Shown here: positions 35,981 through 42,850 of the stretch, one piece after another
Numbering within the stretch: the stretch's first letter is position 1
Layout: each line of letters starts with the position of its first letter
DNA from: an uncultured Erythrobacter sp.
GTDB taxonomy: Bacteria > Pseudomonadota > Alphaproteobacteria > Sphingomonadales > Sphingomonadaceae
Direction: 5' to 3'
Assembly (NCBI GenBank): GCA_947502305.1
Contig: CANMZA010000002.1
Span: 1,021,041 to 1,085,040 of the forward strand
DNA length: 64,000 nt
Translations under genes and position numbers: made by a program
Notes under the pieces: model-generated
The model's database searches: none
What the model was told of the DNA's origin: nothing
What the model saw: the letters and a program-made list of their open reading frames with translations, nothing else

Positions 35981-36020
35981 TTGCCCCGATCACCCTGTTT
36001 GGAGTATGGGATCGGGGCAA
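35981..36020. promoter_or_regulatory. 11-bp perfect inverted repeat upstream of the desaturase gene
   Basis: TTGCCCCGATC (35981-35991) and GATCGGGGCAA (36010-36020), 18 bases apart, in the gap between two divergent genes, ending 30 bases before the desaturase ATG. It could be an operator or an mRNA leader hairpin. Confidence 0.55.
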
Positions 36021-36050
36021 GGGCGGCCCACTGAAACGATATTTGTAACT

Positions 36051-37163
36051 ATGCATCAACCCATCACTTCTTCTGCGTCTGCCGCCACCCAAACCCCGCC
36101 GCCAGTGCGGCGCGCGGTGCGTGCGGATTTTCAAACGCAAGATGATAAAGATATGCTGCGGGCGGCGCGTGATCTGACGAAGGATCTGGGCGAGGCGCGC
36201 GGGCGTATTTATTGGGCCGATATGTTGGGATCGACGGCGGTCGGTTATGCCGGGATTGCGACGGCGATTTTGAGCAGCAATGTGGTGGTGGCGATCGCGG
36301 CGGGAATTGTCGCATCGCTGGCGATGTACCGATCGCTGATGTTCATCCACGAACTCACGCATATTCACAAAAGCGCCTTGCCCGGATTTCGCACGGTTTG
36401 GAATCTGCTGGTCGGTATCCCGATGCTGACGCCAAGTTTCATGTATGAAGGCGTGCATGTCATCCATCACAAGCGCACCCAATATGGCACAATCGAGGAC
36501 CCGGAATATTTGCCGCTGGCCTTGATGAAGCCGTGGAGCCTTCCGCTCTTTGTGATCGTCGCTTTGCTTGCGCCGATTGCGCTGATCGTGCGGACGGGCA
36601 TTTTGGTGCCGCTGGGCGTGGTGATCCCGGCGATCCGGCGGTTCACGTGGGAACGGTTTTCATCATTGTCGATCAACCCCGATTTTCGCAGGAAAGCGCC
36701 CACCGGCGATTTTGCCAAACGGGTGCGCTGGCAAGAAGCGGGCGCGAGCCTGTGGGCGATCACGCTGATCGCCAGCACATTTGCAATCGGATGGCGGCCT
36801 TTGCTGATTGCTTTGGCGATCCTATCGCTGACGGCGCTGCTCAATCAATTGCGGACTTTGGTGGCGCATTTGTGGGAAAATGAAGGGGAGCCGATGACGG
36901 TGACCGCGCAATTCCTCGACAGCGTCAATGTCCCGCCGCCCGGACCGATAGCAGAAGTTTGGGCGCCAGTTGGGCTGCGTTATCACGCGCTGCATCACTT
37001 GATGCCATCAATGCCGTATCACGATTTGCCAGAGGCGCATCGCCGCTTGGCCGCCGAATTGACCGGGACGCAGGAACGCGGATCGACCTATGACGGGGCG
37101 AACCATCCAGGACTGTTCAATCTGGTTGGAAGGATCGCGCGCAGCACGATGATGCGCCGCTGA
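36051..37163 (+). CDS. Membrane fatty acid desaturase family protein
   Basis: 370 residues from the ATG at 36051; a much longer open frame upstream is the antisense of the neighbouring gene and shows no similarity. His boxes are HELTHIH, HVIHHKR and HALHHLMP, which hold a di-iron centre. Four or more hydrophobic segments lie around residues 60-95, 160-190 and 235-265. A lipid or carotenoid modification is likely; the exact bond is not predictable. Divergent from the acyltransferase-like gene. Confidence 0.85.
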   Translation: MHQPITSSASAATQTPPPVRRAVRADFQTQDDKDMLRAARDLTKDLGEARGRIYWADMLGSTAVGYAGIATAILSSNVVVAIAAGIVASLAMYRSLMFIHELTHIHKSALPGFRTVWNLLVGIPMLTPSFMYEGVHVIHHKRTQYGTIEDPEYLPLALMKPWSLPLFVIVALLAPIALIVRTGILVPLGVVIPAIRRFTWERFSSLSINPDFRRKAPTGDFAKRVRWQEAGASLWAITLIASTFAIGWRPLLIALAILSLTALLNQLRTLVAHLWENEGEPMTVTAQFLDSVNVPPPGPIAEVWAPVGLRYHALHHLMPSMPYHDLPEAHRRLAAELTGTQERGSTYDGANHPGLFNLVGRIARSTMMRR

Positions 37164-37167
37164 GGCA

Positions 37168-37539
37168 TCACTCCGCAGGGATCAGTTTTGTACGGGCCGG
37201 GTCGGGCGCGCGTCCACCATCGACATTGCTGCCGCTTTCCATCGTCGCAGGGATATTGCTTTGCGAGGGGCTGTCTTGTGGAGAGTTCTGAGACGCGCTT
37301 GGCAGCGGGGGCGTTCCGGCGTCGCTATTCTCAGTACTGCCATTCTCAGTACCGCCATTCTCAGTACCGCCATTCTCAGTGCCACCATTCGCAGTACCTT
37401 CATTCTCAGGGCCGCCGTCAGTAGCGCTTTCACCAACAGGGATCGCGTCGGTGATGTCCGGGCTTTCTTCCGGTTCCTGATTGCACGCCGCGAGGGTCAG
37501 GGATAAGGTCAGCCCGGCGGCGATTGCGGCGTTTTTCAT
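37168..37539 (-). CDS. Low-complexity lipoprotein with a repeat tract
   Basis: 123 residues. A lipoprotein signal with lipobox LAAC (about Cys19) precedes an acidic, Thr/Glu/Asn/Gly-rich body with NGGTE repeats made by 15-bp tandem units, then a Ser/Pro/Gln-rich tail. No domain is recognised. It lies convergent with the desaturase gene. It may be a variable-length envelope linker protein. Confidence 0.65.
   Translation of the reverse strand: MKNAAIAAGLTLSLTLAACNQEPEESPDITDAIPVGESATDGGPENEGTANGGTENGGTENGGTENGSTENSDAGTPPLPSASQNSPQDSPSQSNIPATMESGSNVDGGRAPDPARTKLIPAE
37327..37416. repeat. 15-bp tandem repeat, 6 units, in the lipoprotein gene
   Basis: Units start at 37327, 37342, 37357, 37372, 37387 and 37402, consensus ATTCTCAGTACCGCC. 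Units 2 and 3 are identical. In frame, so length change would alter the NGGTE tract without frameshift. Confidence 0.9.
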
Positions 37540-37600
37540 AACAGACTTCTCCCAATTCAGTGCGTATGCCCCGGCATCTTAGGCAGGAGCGCCGCTGCGC

Positions 37601-38137
37601 TCAATCGAGGAAATGGATCATCGCGCATCTGCGCTCAATCGGCAGGCCGTCATCCGCCTCCACCGCCAATTCCCCGGCCAATCGCGGATGCGCATCCAGT
37701 GCGGTGACTTCCTCAAAACCCAGCCGCGCGTAAAACGGCGCATTCCACTGCAGATCGCGGAAGGTTGTGAGCGTGAGCGCGCGAAAGCCCGAATTGCGCG
37801 CATCAATCTGAGCGGCCCGGATCAGCCCGGCACCAATCCCGCGCCGACCGAATTGCGGCAGGACATCCATTTCCCAGATATGCAATTCTCGCTGAAAGGG
37901 TTGGCTCACGAGGAAACCGGCCATTTCCTCGCCCACATGACTGACGAGGCAATGGCCCTTGCGGATCATCACCCGCAATTCGGCGGGTGTCCATGTGTCA
38001 TCCGGATCGAAATCTTTGAGATCGGGATCGCCCAAAAACAATTCCGCCGCCGCGCGTTCTATGGCGGGCATCGCATCGGCATCCTCCATCCGCGCCAGAC
38101 GCAGCGACCAGCTGGCCTGCGCGTTGGGGCGGGTCAT
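37601..38137 (-). CDS. GNAT family N-acetyltransferase
   Basis: 178 residues. The GNAT core is visible: HIWEMDVLPQFGRRGIGAGLI contains the acetyl-CoA loop (Q-F-G-R-R-G-I-G), followed by ALTLTTFRDLQWNAPFYARLGF, the typical fourth motif. Substrate unknown. The ATG at 38137 overlaps the lptG stop by 4 bases, so it is expressed with lptF-lptG; the longer open frame to 38197 lies inside lptG. Links to lipopolysaccharide are contextual only. Confidence 0.88.
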   Translation of the reverse strand: MTRPNAQASWSLRLARMEDADAMPAIERAAAELFLGDPDLKDFDPDDTWTPAELRVMIRKGHCLVSHVGEEMAGFLVSQPFQRELHIWEMDVLPQFGRRGIGAGLIRAAQIDARNSGFRALTLTTFRDLQWNAPFYARLGFEEVTALDAHPRLAGELAVEADDGLPIERRCAMIHFLD

Positions 38138-39231
38138 TCTTCGGTCCGGATCAGGACCGTTTCGCCGACCAAGAAGAATAGGAAAAACGGCGCCCATGCG
38201 GCCAAAAATGGCGGATAACCACCAAAACTGCCCATCGCCAATGCGGCATTATCGACCACGAAATAGGCAAATCCCAATGCCATCCCAATGACGGCGCGGA
38301 TAAACAATTGGCCCGAACGCGCCAATCCGAACGCCGCTATCGACCCAAGCAGCGGCATCAGGAACGCCGATAATGGCCCCGAAATCCGGTGCCACCACTT
38401 TGCGCGCAATTCCGAAGTCCGCCGCCCCGCAGCCTCGAGCGCGCCGATGGTTTCATACAATTCCCAAAACCCTTGGCCGTCTGTGTCGACCGATTGCAAA
38501 TCAATCTGAGCCGGGGTCAGCTTTTCGCCCACAACATGCGTGCCCAATTCCTGTATCTGAACGCCGCCCACCTCGAACAAGCGCGCATCCTCCAACTGCC
38601 AGCCGGGGGCCGCATAGGTGGCGCGGCTGGCGCGGATTTGCTGCGTCACGATCCCGCCGGGGCCGCGTGCATCCCAAGTGACATTGGTGAGCGCAATCGT
38701 TTCACCTGACCCCGTCAGCGATGCCGCGCTGAGGATATTTGTGCCGTCAGTGATATAGACATTGGCGCGCGTGCCGTTCGCTTGCGGGATTGGCCCATAA
38801 TCCGCCGCATCCCACGCCTTTAACGAGGCATTGGCGCGCGTGACGATCCGTTCGTTAAACCCAAAACTGACCACCGACAGCACTGCCGCCGTCAGCAGCA
38901 GCGGCGACAGCACCTGATGCGCAGACAGGCCCGCCGCTTTCATCGCCACGACTTCGCTGTTTTGATTGAGCGTCACCAATGTGATCAATGTCGCCAGCAG
39001 CACCGAATAGGGCAAAAAGCGCGAGATAAGCTGCGGCACCCTGAGCCCGGCATAACGCAGAATTTCTGCCTGACCGTTCCCCTCAGGCTCCAAAATCTTA
39101 CCGGTCGAACCCAGCAGATCGAGCGCCAGCAGAACCAGCACCAGCATCACCAGCACCGCCAGAATGCGCACGATAAACAGCTTCGCCAGATACAGCGTCA
39201 GCGTGCGTGAAGGGAAAAAGTCGAACTGCAT
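38134..39231 (-). CDS. lptG: LPS export ABC transporter permease LptG
   Basis: 365 residues. Three TM helices at the N-terminal side, a periplasmic beta-jellyroll of about 150 residues (from TRANVYITDG to FWELYETI), and three TM helices at the C-terminal side. The coupling helix is SEVVAMKAAGLS. It forms with LptF the inner-membrane pair that extracts lipopolysaccharide and passes it to LptC/A, powered by LptB, which is not in this window. It starts 16 bases after lptF and overlaps the GNAT gene. Confidence 0.93.
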   Translation of the reverse strand: MQFDFFPSRTLTLYLAKLFIVRILAVLVMLVLVLLALDLLGSTGKILEPEGNGQAEILRYAGLRVPQLISRFLPYSVLLATLITLVTLNQNSEVVAMKAAGLSAHQVLSPLLLTAAVLSVVSFGFNERIVTRANASLKAWDAADYGPIPQANGTRANVYITDGTNILSAASLTGSGETIALTNVTWDARGPGGIVTQQIRASRATYAAPGWQLEDARLFEVGGVQIQELGTHVVGEKLTPAQIDLQSVDTDGQGFWELYETIGALEAAGRRTSELRAKWWHRISGPLSAFLMPLLGSIAAFGLARSGQLFIRAVIGMALGFAYFVVDNAALAMGSFGGYPPFLAAWAPFFLFFLVGETVLIRTEE

Positions 39232-39246
39232 GAATGTCTAAGCCGT

Positions 39247-40476
39247 CTATTGCGCGGGCACTTGATCCGCAACCAGCGATGGCGGTTTGCGGCGCGCAAA
39301 AATCTTGCCGATGCGTTTGGACAATTTGGCGACCATCGTCTCCAGCGCGCCCAGCGCCTGCCCGCCGGGCACATGCGCGGTGCGATAATACATCCACACG
39401 ATCAACGCGGCGAACACCGCAAACGGCCCCCACAAAGCGATAATCGGATCGATCCGGCCAAGCGTGGCGATGTCCTCCCCATATTGATTGATCTTGTGAT
39501 AGGCGACCACCAGAATGATCGCGACAAACACGCCCAGCGCACTGGTCGATCGTTTGGGCGGGATCGCCAAAGCGACCGCCAATAAGGGCAGCAAGAGCAT
39601 CATCACCACTTCCACCATGCGGTAATTGAAGGTCGCTTGGCTGGCGTCTCTTTCGGCCTCTGTGCCGCCGGGGCTCCACCCGATGCGTAACAATTCGGGC
39701 AATATATATTCCCGGCTGGCCTCTCCGCGGGATCGGAATTGTTCGATGGCGGGCAAATCTATTGGCAAATCATGGCGGCTAAAGGAGAGGACGCGCGGCG
39801 TTTCGCTGCCGGTGTCTTGGATGATCGTCCCTTCCGTCAGGCGCAGGATGATCGTGTCGGGATTGTCGCTGGTGGCCATAAATGACCCTTCGCGCGCGCT
39901 GATCGTCAACACTTGGCCGCGCGAATTGGCGACGCGGGCGTAGATCCCGATCAAACGCTGGCCGTCATCTTCGCTTTCTTCGATCCTAAGCGCCATCCGA
40001 TCGGCCAGACTGGTAAATTCGCCGACCTTAATCGACGCACCCAGCGCGCCCGATCTCAGCTCATATTCCATTTGCTCGTAATAATAGCGGCTGAGCGGTT
40101 GGATGTAGAACACCAGCGCCACATTAACCGCGACCAGCACCAAAGTGATCGCATAAGGCACCCGCAATAGCCGCCAATAAGACAGACCGACGGCGCGCAT
40201 CGTGTCGAGTTCGCTAGAGGTCGCCAATTTGCGAAAGGCGAGCAAAATGCCGAGCAGCAGACCCAACGGGATCGCCAGACTGGCATATTCTGGCACCAAA
40301 GCGCCGAGCATTTTGAACACGACCCCAATCGGCCCACCCTCGACGGCGACAAAATCAAACAGCCGCAGCATTTTTTCCAGTAGCAGCAGCGATGCCGCCA
40401 GCGCGAAAATCCCAAGCATCGGGACGATCACCAGCCGGAAAATATAGCGGTCAACGCTGGGAATGAAATTCAGCAC
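39247..40476 (-). CDS. lptF: LPS export ABC transporter permease LptF
   Basis: 409 residues starting at a GTG (MLNFIPSVDRYIFR). Same architecture as LptG: TM helices, coupling motif SSELDTMRAVGLS, a periplasmic jellyroll in the middle (LADRMALRIEESEDDG and FMATSDNPDTIILRLTEG) and C-terminal TMs. The C-terminus has a basic tail of about 30 residues. A 12-bp tandem repeat lies 45-92 bases upstream and may affect its leader. First gene of lptF-lptG-GNAT. Confidence 0.92.
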   Translation of the reverse strand: MLNFIPSVDRYIFRLVIVPMLGIFALAASLLLLEKMLRLFDFVAVEGGPIGVVFKMLGALVPEYASLAIPLGLLLGILLAFRKLATSSELDTMRAVGLSYWRLLRVPYAITLVLVAVNVALVFYIQPLSRYYYEQMEYELRSGALGASIKVGEFTSLADRMALRIEESEDDGQRLIGIYARVANSRGQVLTISAREGSFMATSDNPDTIILRLTEGTIIQDTGSETPRVLSFSRHDLPIDLPAIEQFRSRGEASREYILPELLRIGWSPGGTEAERDASQATFNYRMVEVVMMLLLPLLAVALAIPPKRSTSALGVFVAIILVVAYHKINQYGEDIATLGRIDPIIALWGPFAVFAALIVWMYYRTAHVPGGQALGALETMVAKLSKRIGKIFARRKPPSLVADQVPAQ

Positions 40477-40520
40477 GTTTTGTCCGTAGCCATTTGGTGG
40501 TCCGTCGCCATTTGGGATCC

Positions 40521-40568
40521 GATTTTACGTCCGACTTTACGTTCGATTTTACGTTCAATTTTATGATG
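40521..40568. repeat. 12-bp tandem repeat, 4 units, upstream of lptF
   Basis: Units at 40521, 40533, 40545 and 40557, about GATTTTACGTTC. Next to it (40482-40517) an 18-bp stretch TCCGTNGCCATTTGG is repeated twice. Non-coding; expected to fall in the promoter or leader of lptF. Confidence 0.85.
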
Positions 40569-40705
40569 CTCTAAAAGCTCTCACGTTGCCCTAGCGTGAA
40601 AAATCAGCCCCGTCATGCCCCCTCTCTCCTGCGGGTCATGTGCCCTGTGATGGCGTTGGCTGCATCAGAAGGAGAGCGGCGCAACGCCGCGTCAAATGGC
40701 GGCAA

Positions 40706-41212
40706 TCACCAAAACCGGCTGCCTTCGCCGCCTTTGAACGGGCCGGCTTCATATTGGCTGATCCAGCCGCCATAAAATTGGCCCGGTTGCGGCGTGATCT
40801 GTTCACCATCGACCAAACATTGATCGAGCGGATCGGGATAAAAGGCGAGGAAATCCCTGATCCCTGCAAATTCTGGGGTGGGGGAGGGGTAGCACCACGC
40901 GCCCGCCGCAATGCAATCGCCGCCTGCGGTGATGTCGAAATAGCGCGCTTGCCCTTTCCATTCGCACAGGGATTTGCGCGGATTGGGCGTCAAATGTTCC
41001 GTCGCCACGTCTGCTGCGGGGATGTAGTAGGTCGGCGGGTGGCTGGTCTCTAGCGTCCGCCATGCTGCCCCGCTATCCGCCAGCACAATCCCGCGATGGA
41101 TGATTTGGATGCGGCGTTTTGTCGGCTCAGCAATGGCGGGGCGGGGGTAATCCCAGACGCTTTCTTGGCCGGGTAAGACGGGATCGGGTTCAGGGTGATG
41201 AGGTTGCCGCAT
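40706..41212 (-). CDS. DUF427 domain protein
   Basis: 168 residues. The DUF427 pattern is clear: ADSGAAWRTLETSHPPTYYIP, CEWKGQARYFDI, AAWCYPSPTPEFAGIRDFLAFYP. The family is widespread, soluble and without known function. The 5' end lies 29 bases from clpS, which is read the same way (leftwards) and precedes it. Possibly co-transcribed with clpS, although I cannot see a functional link. Confidence 0.87.
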   Translation of the reverse strand: MRQPHHPEPDPVLPGQESVWDYPRPAIAEPTKRRIQIIHRGIVLADSGAAWRTLETSHPPTYYIPAADVATEHLTPNPRKSLCEWKGQARYFDITAGGDCIAAGAWCYPSPTPEFAGIRDFLAFYPDPLDQCLVDGEQITPQPGQFYGGWISQYEAGPFKGGEGSRFW

Positions 41213-41241
41213 TTAACGGCGAGCGGCCAGTTGCTGGCGGC

Positions 41242-41652
41242 TCATGCTTTTTCAAGCGTGCATTGCAGCGGATGTTGGTTTTGCGCGGCGAAATCCATCA
41301 CTTGATTCACCTTTGTCTCGGCCACCTCGTAGGAAAAGACGCCGCAAATGCCGACACCTTTCTGATGGACATGCAACATCACCCGCGTCGCTTGTTCGAT
41401 ATCCATGCTGAAAAACCGTTTCAGCACCATCACGACGAATTCCATCGGGGTGTAATCGTCATTCAGCAGCAGCACTTTATATTGGCTGGGCTTTTTCGGC
41501 TTGGTCCGGGTCTTGGTCGCAATGCCAATCTCGGTGTCGCCGCCATCCTCGCCATCTTTATCCGCATCATCATCACCCATGAACGGGGCGCGGCTCAGCA
41601 GATCTGACAGATCAGCATATTCGTCAGGCGAGGTTGGAAGAAAGTCGGCCAT
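41242..41652 (-). CDS. clpS: ATP-dependent Clp protease adaptor ClpS
   Basis: 136 residues. It delivers N-degron substrates to ClpAP. The core starts [21 protein letters not shown], with the substrate pocket (ND-TPM, and H in MLHVHQKG) and [12 protein letters not shown]. The N-terminal extension of about 45 residues is acidic and longer than in E. coli. clpA is not in this window. Between clpS and the phasin gene lies a gap of about 230 bases holding the phasin terminator. Confidence 0.94.
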   Translation of the reverse strand: MADFLPTSPDEYADLSDLLSRAPFMGDDDADKDGEDGGDTEIGIATKTRTKPKKPSQYKVLLLNDDYTPMEFVVMVLKRFFSMDIEQATRVMLHVHQKGVGICGVFSYEVAETKVNQVMDFAAQNQHPLQCTLEKA

Positions 41653-41772
41653 AAGGGTCCATTATGGGATTCGGATGCGCAGGCGCAAGATGTCTCTGCA
41701 TCCCATAGCGCGCAAAGCCTTAATAGGCTGCAACTTTCTGGCCCCCTGTTTTTGAGTAGGAGCCAGACGTAA

Positions 41773-41810
41773 AGAAGCCGGACAGACCGCATTGGGTCCG
41801 TCCGGCTTCT
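41773..41810 (-). terminator. Terminator after the phasin gene
   Basis: Stem of 11 bp (AGAAGCCGGAC at 41773-41783 with GTCCGGCTTCT at 41800-41810) continuing with GACC/GGTC after one mismatch. On the minus strand TTTAC follows. Confidence 0.75.
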
Positions 41811-41880
41811 GCGCTTTCGCGCGCTTCCATAAGCCGGGTTTGGGAGAGAGAGGAGAGGCCCGACCTAGAAACTTAAAGGC

Positions 41881-42702
41881 TTAGGCAGCTTTCGAGAACT
41901 TTTCGGTAGCCACGCTAACGCGGTTCGAAATTGGTGCGAAAGCGTCGTTGTAGAGCTTCACCCATGCTTCGGTGCGCTGCGAACCAAACGACACAACAGC
42001 GTCGAAGTTACGGCGAACGAGTTCACCTTGCAGCTGAACCAGTTCAGTTGGCGACTTAACCGCAGCAACTTTTTTCACGTCTTCGGTAACGATGCCAGCA
42101 ACGGTTTTGCCGGTTTCAACGTTTTCACGCACGAGTGTTTGCGCGCCGTCGAAGAAGATTTTGCCGCTTTCGACAACTGCGTCGAGGTTGGCTTTGTTGA
42201 ACTCACCAGCTTCACCAGCAAATTCGCCAGCTTTCGAATAAGCGGTCTTTGCGCGGGTTTGAACGTCTGCAGCCATTTCTTTGGCTTGAGCGGCGAAATC
42301 GGTTTTTTCTGCGGTTGCCATGATGGTATCCTTCAGTTTTGTAACAGGGTTAGAATTTGTTGGTTTGGTGGCTGCTTTGGCCGCTGGCTTTTTCGCCGCA
42401 GGCTTCTTCGCAGCCGGAGTTTTCTTCAGCGCCGCTTTTTTCGCAGGCGCTTTTTTGGCGGCTGTCTTACGAGCCGGAGCGGCTTTCTTTGCTGCTGCTT
42501 TCGGGGCTGCTGCTTTAGGAGCTGCCTTTTTCGCAGGCGCTGCCACTGCCTTCTTAACAGCAGCGACTTTCGCCGCTGGCTTTGGCGCGTCGGCTTCAAC
42601 AGCTTTCGCGACAGTCTTCGCGCTTACTGTTTTCGCAGCAGCTTCGGCGTAAGCCTGGTCAGCAGCGGCGTCGATCTTAGATTGCTTAGGGGCGTCAGCC
42701 AT
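41881..42702 (-). CDS. Phasin family protein with a Lys/Ala/Pro-rich H1-like N-terminal half
   Basis: 273 residues. The C-terminal half (from about residue 125, FAAQAKEMAADVQTR, to the end) is a phasin domain: amphipathic helices that coat PHA granules. The N-terminal half is a histone H1-like run of KKA, PAKK and AKK repeats, as in PhaF-type phasins that tie granules to DNA. An internal ATG (MATAEKTDFAA) at the domain border could give a short phasin. Two TTGTGCAGTGCA boxes lie upstream. phaC is next on the same strand. Confidence 0.88.
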   Translation of the reverse strand: MADAPKQSKIDAAADQAYAEAAAKTVSAKTVAKAVEADAPKPAAKVAAVKKAVAAPAKKAAPKAAAPKAAAKKAAPARKTAAKKAPAKKAALKKTPAAKKPAAKKPAAKAATKPTNSNPVTKLKDTIMATAEKTDFAAQAKEMAADVQTRAKTAYSKAGEFAGEAGEFNKANLDAVVESGKIFFDGAQTLVRENVETGKTVAGIVTEDVKKVAAVKSPTELVQLQGELVRRNFDAVVSFGSQRTEAWVKLYNDAFAPISNRVSVATEKFSKAA

Positions 42703-42716
42703 AATGTCCTCGCTTC

Positions 42717-42778
42717 GTGTTGCACTGCACAAAATAGCGATTGCAAGTGCGAAGTCAAGGTTTTTGTGCAGTGCACAA
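42717..42778. promoter_or_regulatory. Two inverted TGC/GCA boxes upstream of the phasin gene, PhaR-like operators
   Basis: TTGTGCA-G-TGCACAA (42764-42778) is a perfect palindrome. A second copy of TTGTGCAGTGCA lies on the opposite strand at 42721-42732, its first 15 bases from the ATG. The TGC-N3-GCA form resembles sites of PhaR, the PHB-responsive repressor of phasin genes in other alphaproteobacteria. Confidence 0.6.
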
Positions 42779-42850
42779 TAAGCACGCTAAATAGCTGAAT
42801 TTAGGTCTAAATCACCCATTTTACCGGCGATGCGCGAAATTTTTTTGCCG

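Noticed and set aside
35403..36050. Long upstream extension of the desaturase frame
   Set aside because: It is antisense to the acyltransferase-like gene and has no family similarity; the desaturase begins at 36051.
37327..37416. CRISPR-like regular repeat
   Set aside because: Units of 15 bases are contiguous with no spacers and are in frame within a lipoprotein gene.
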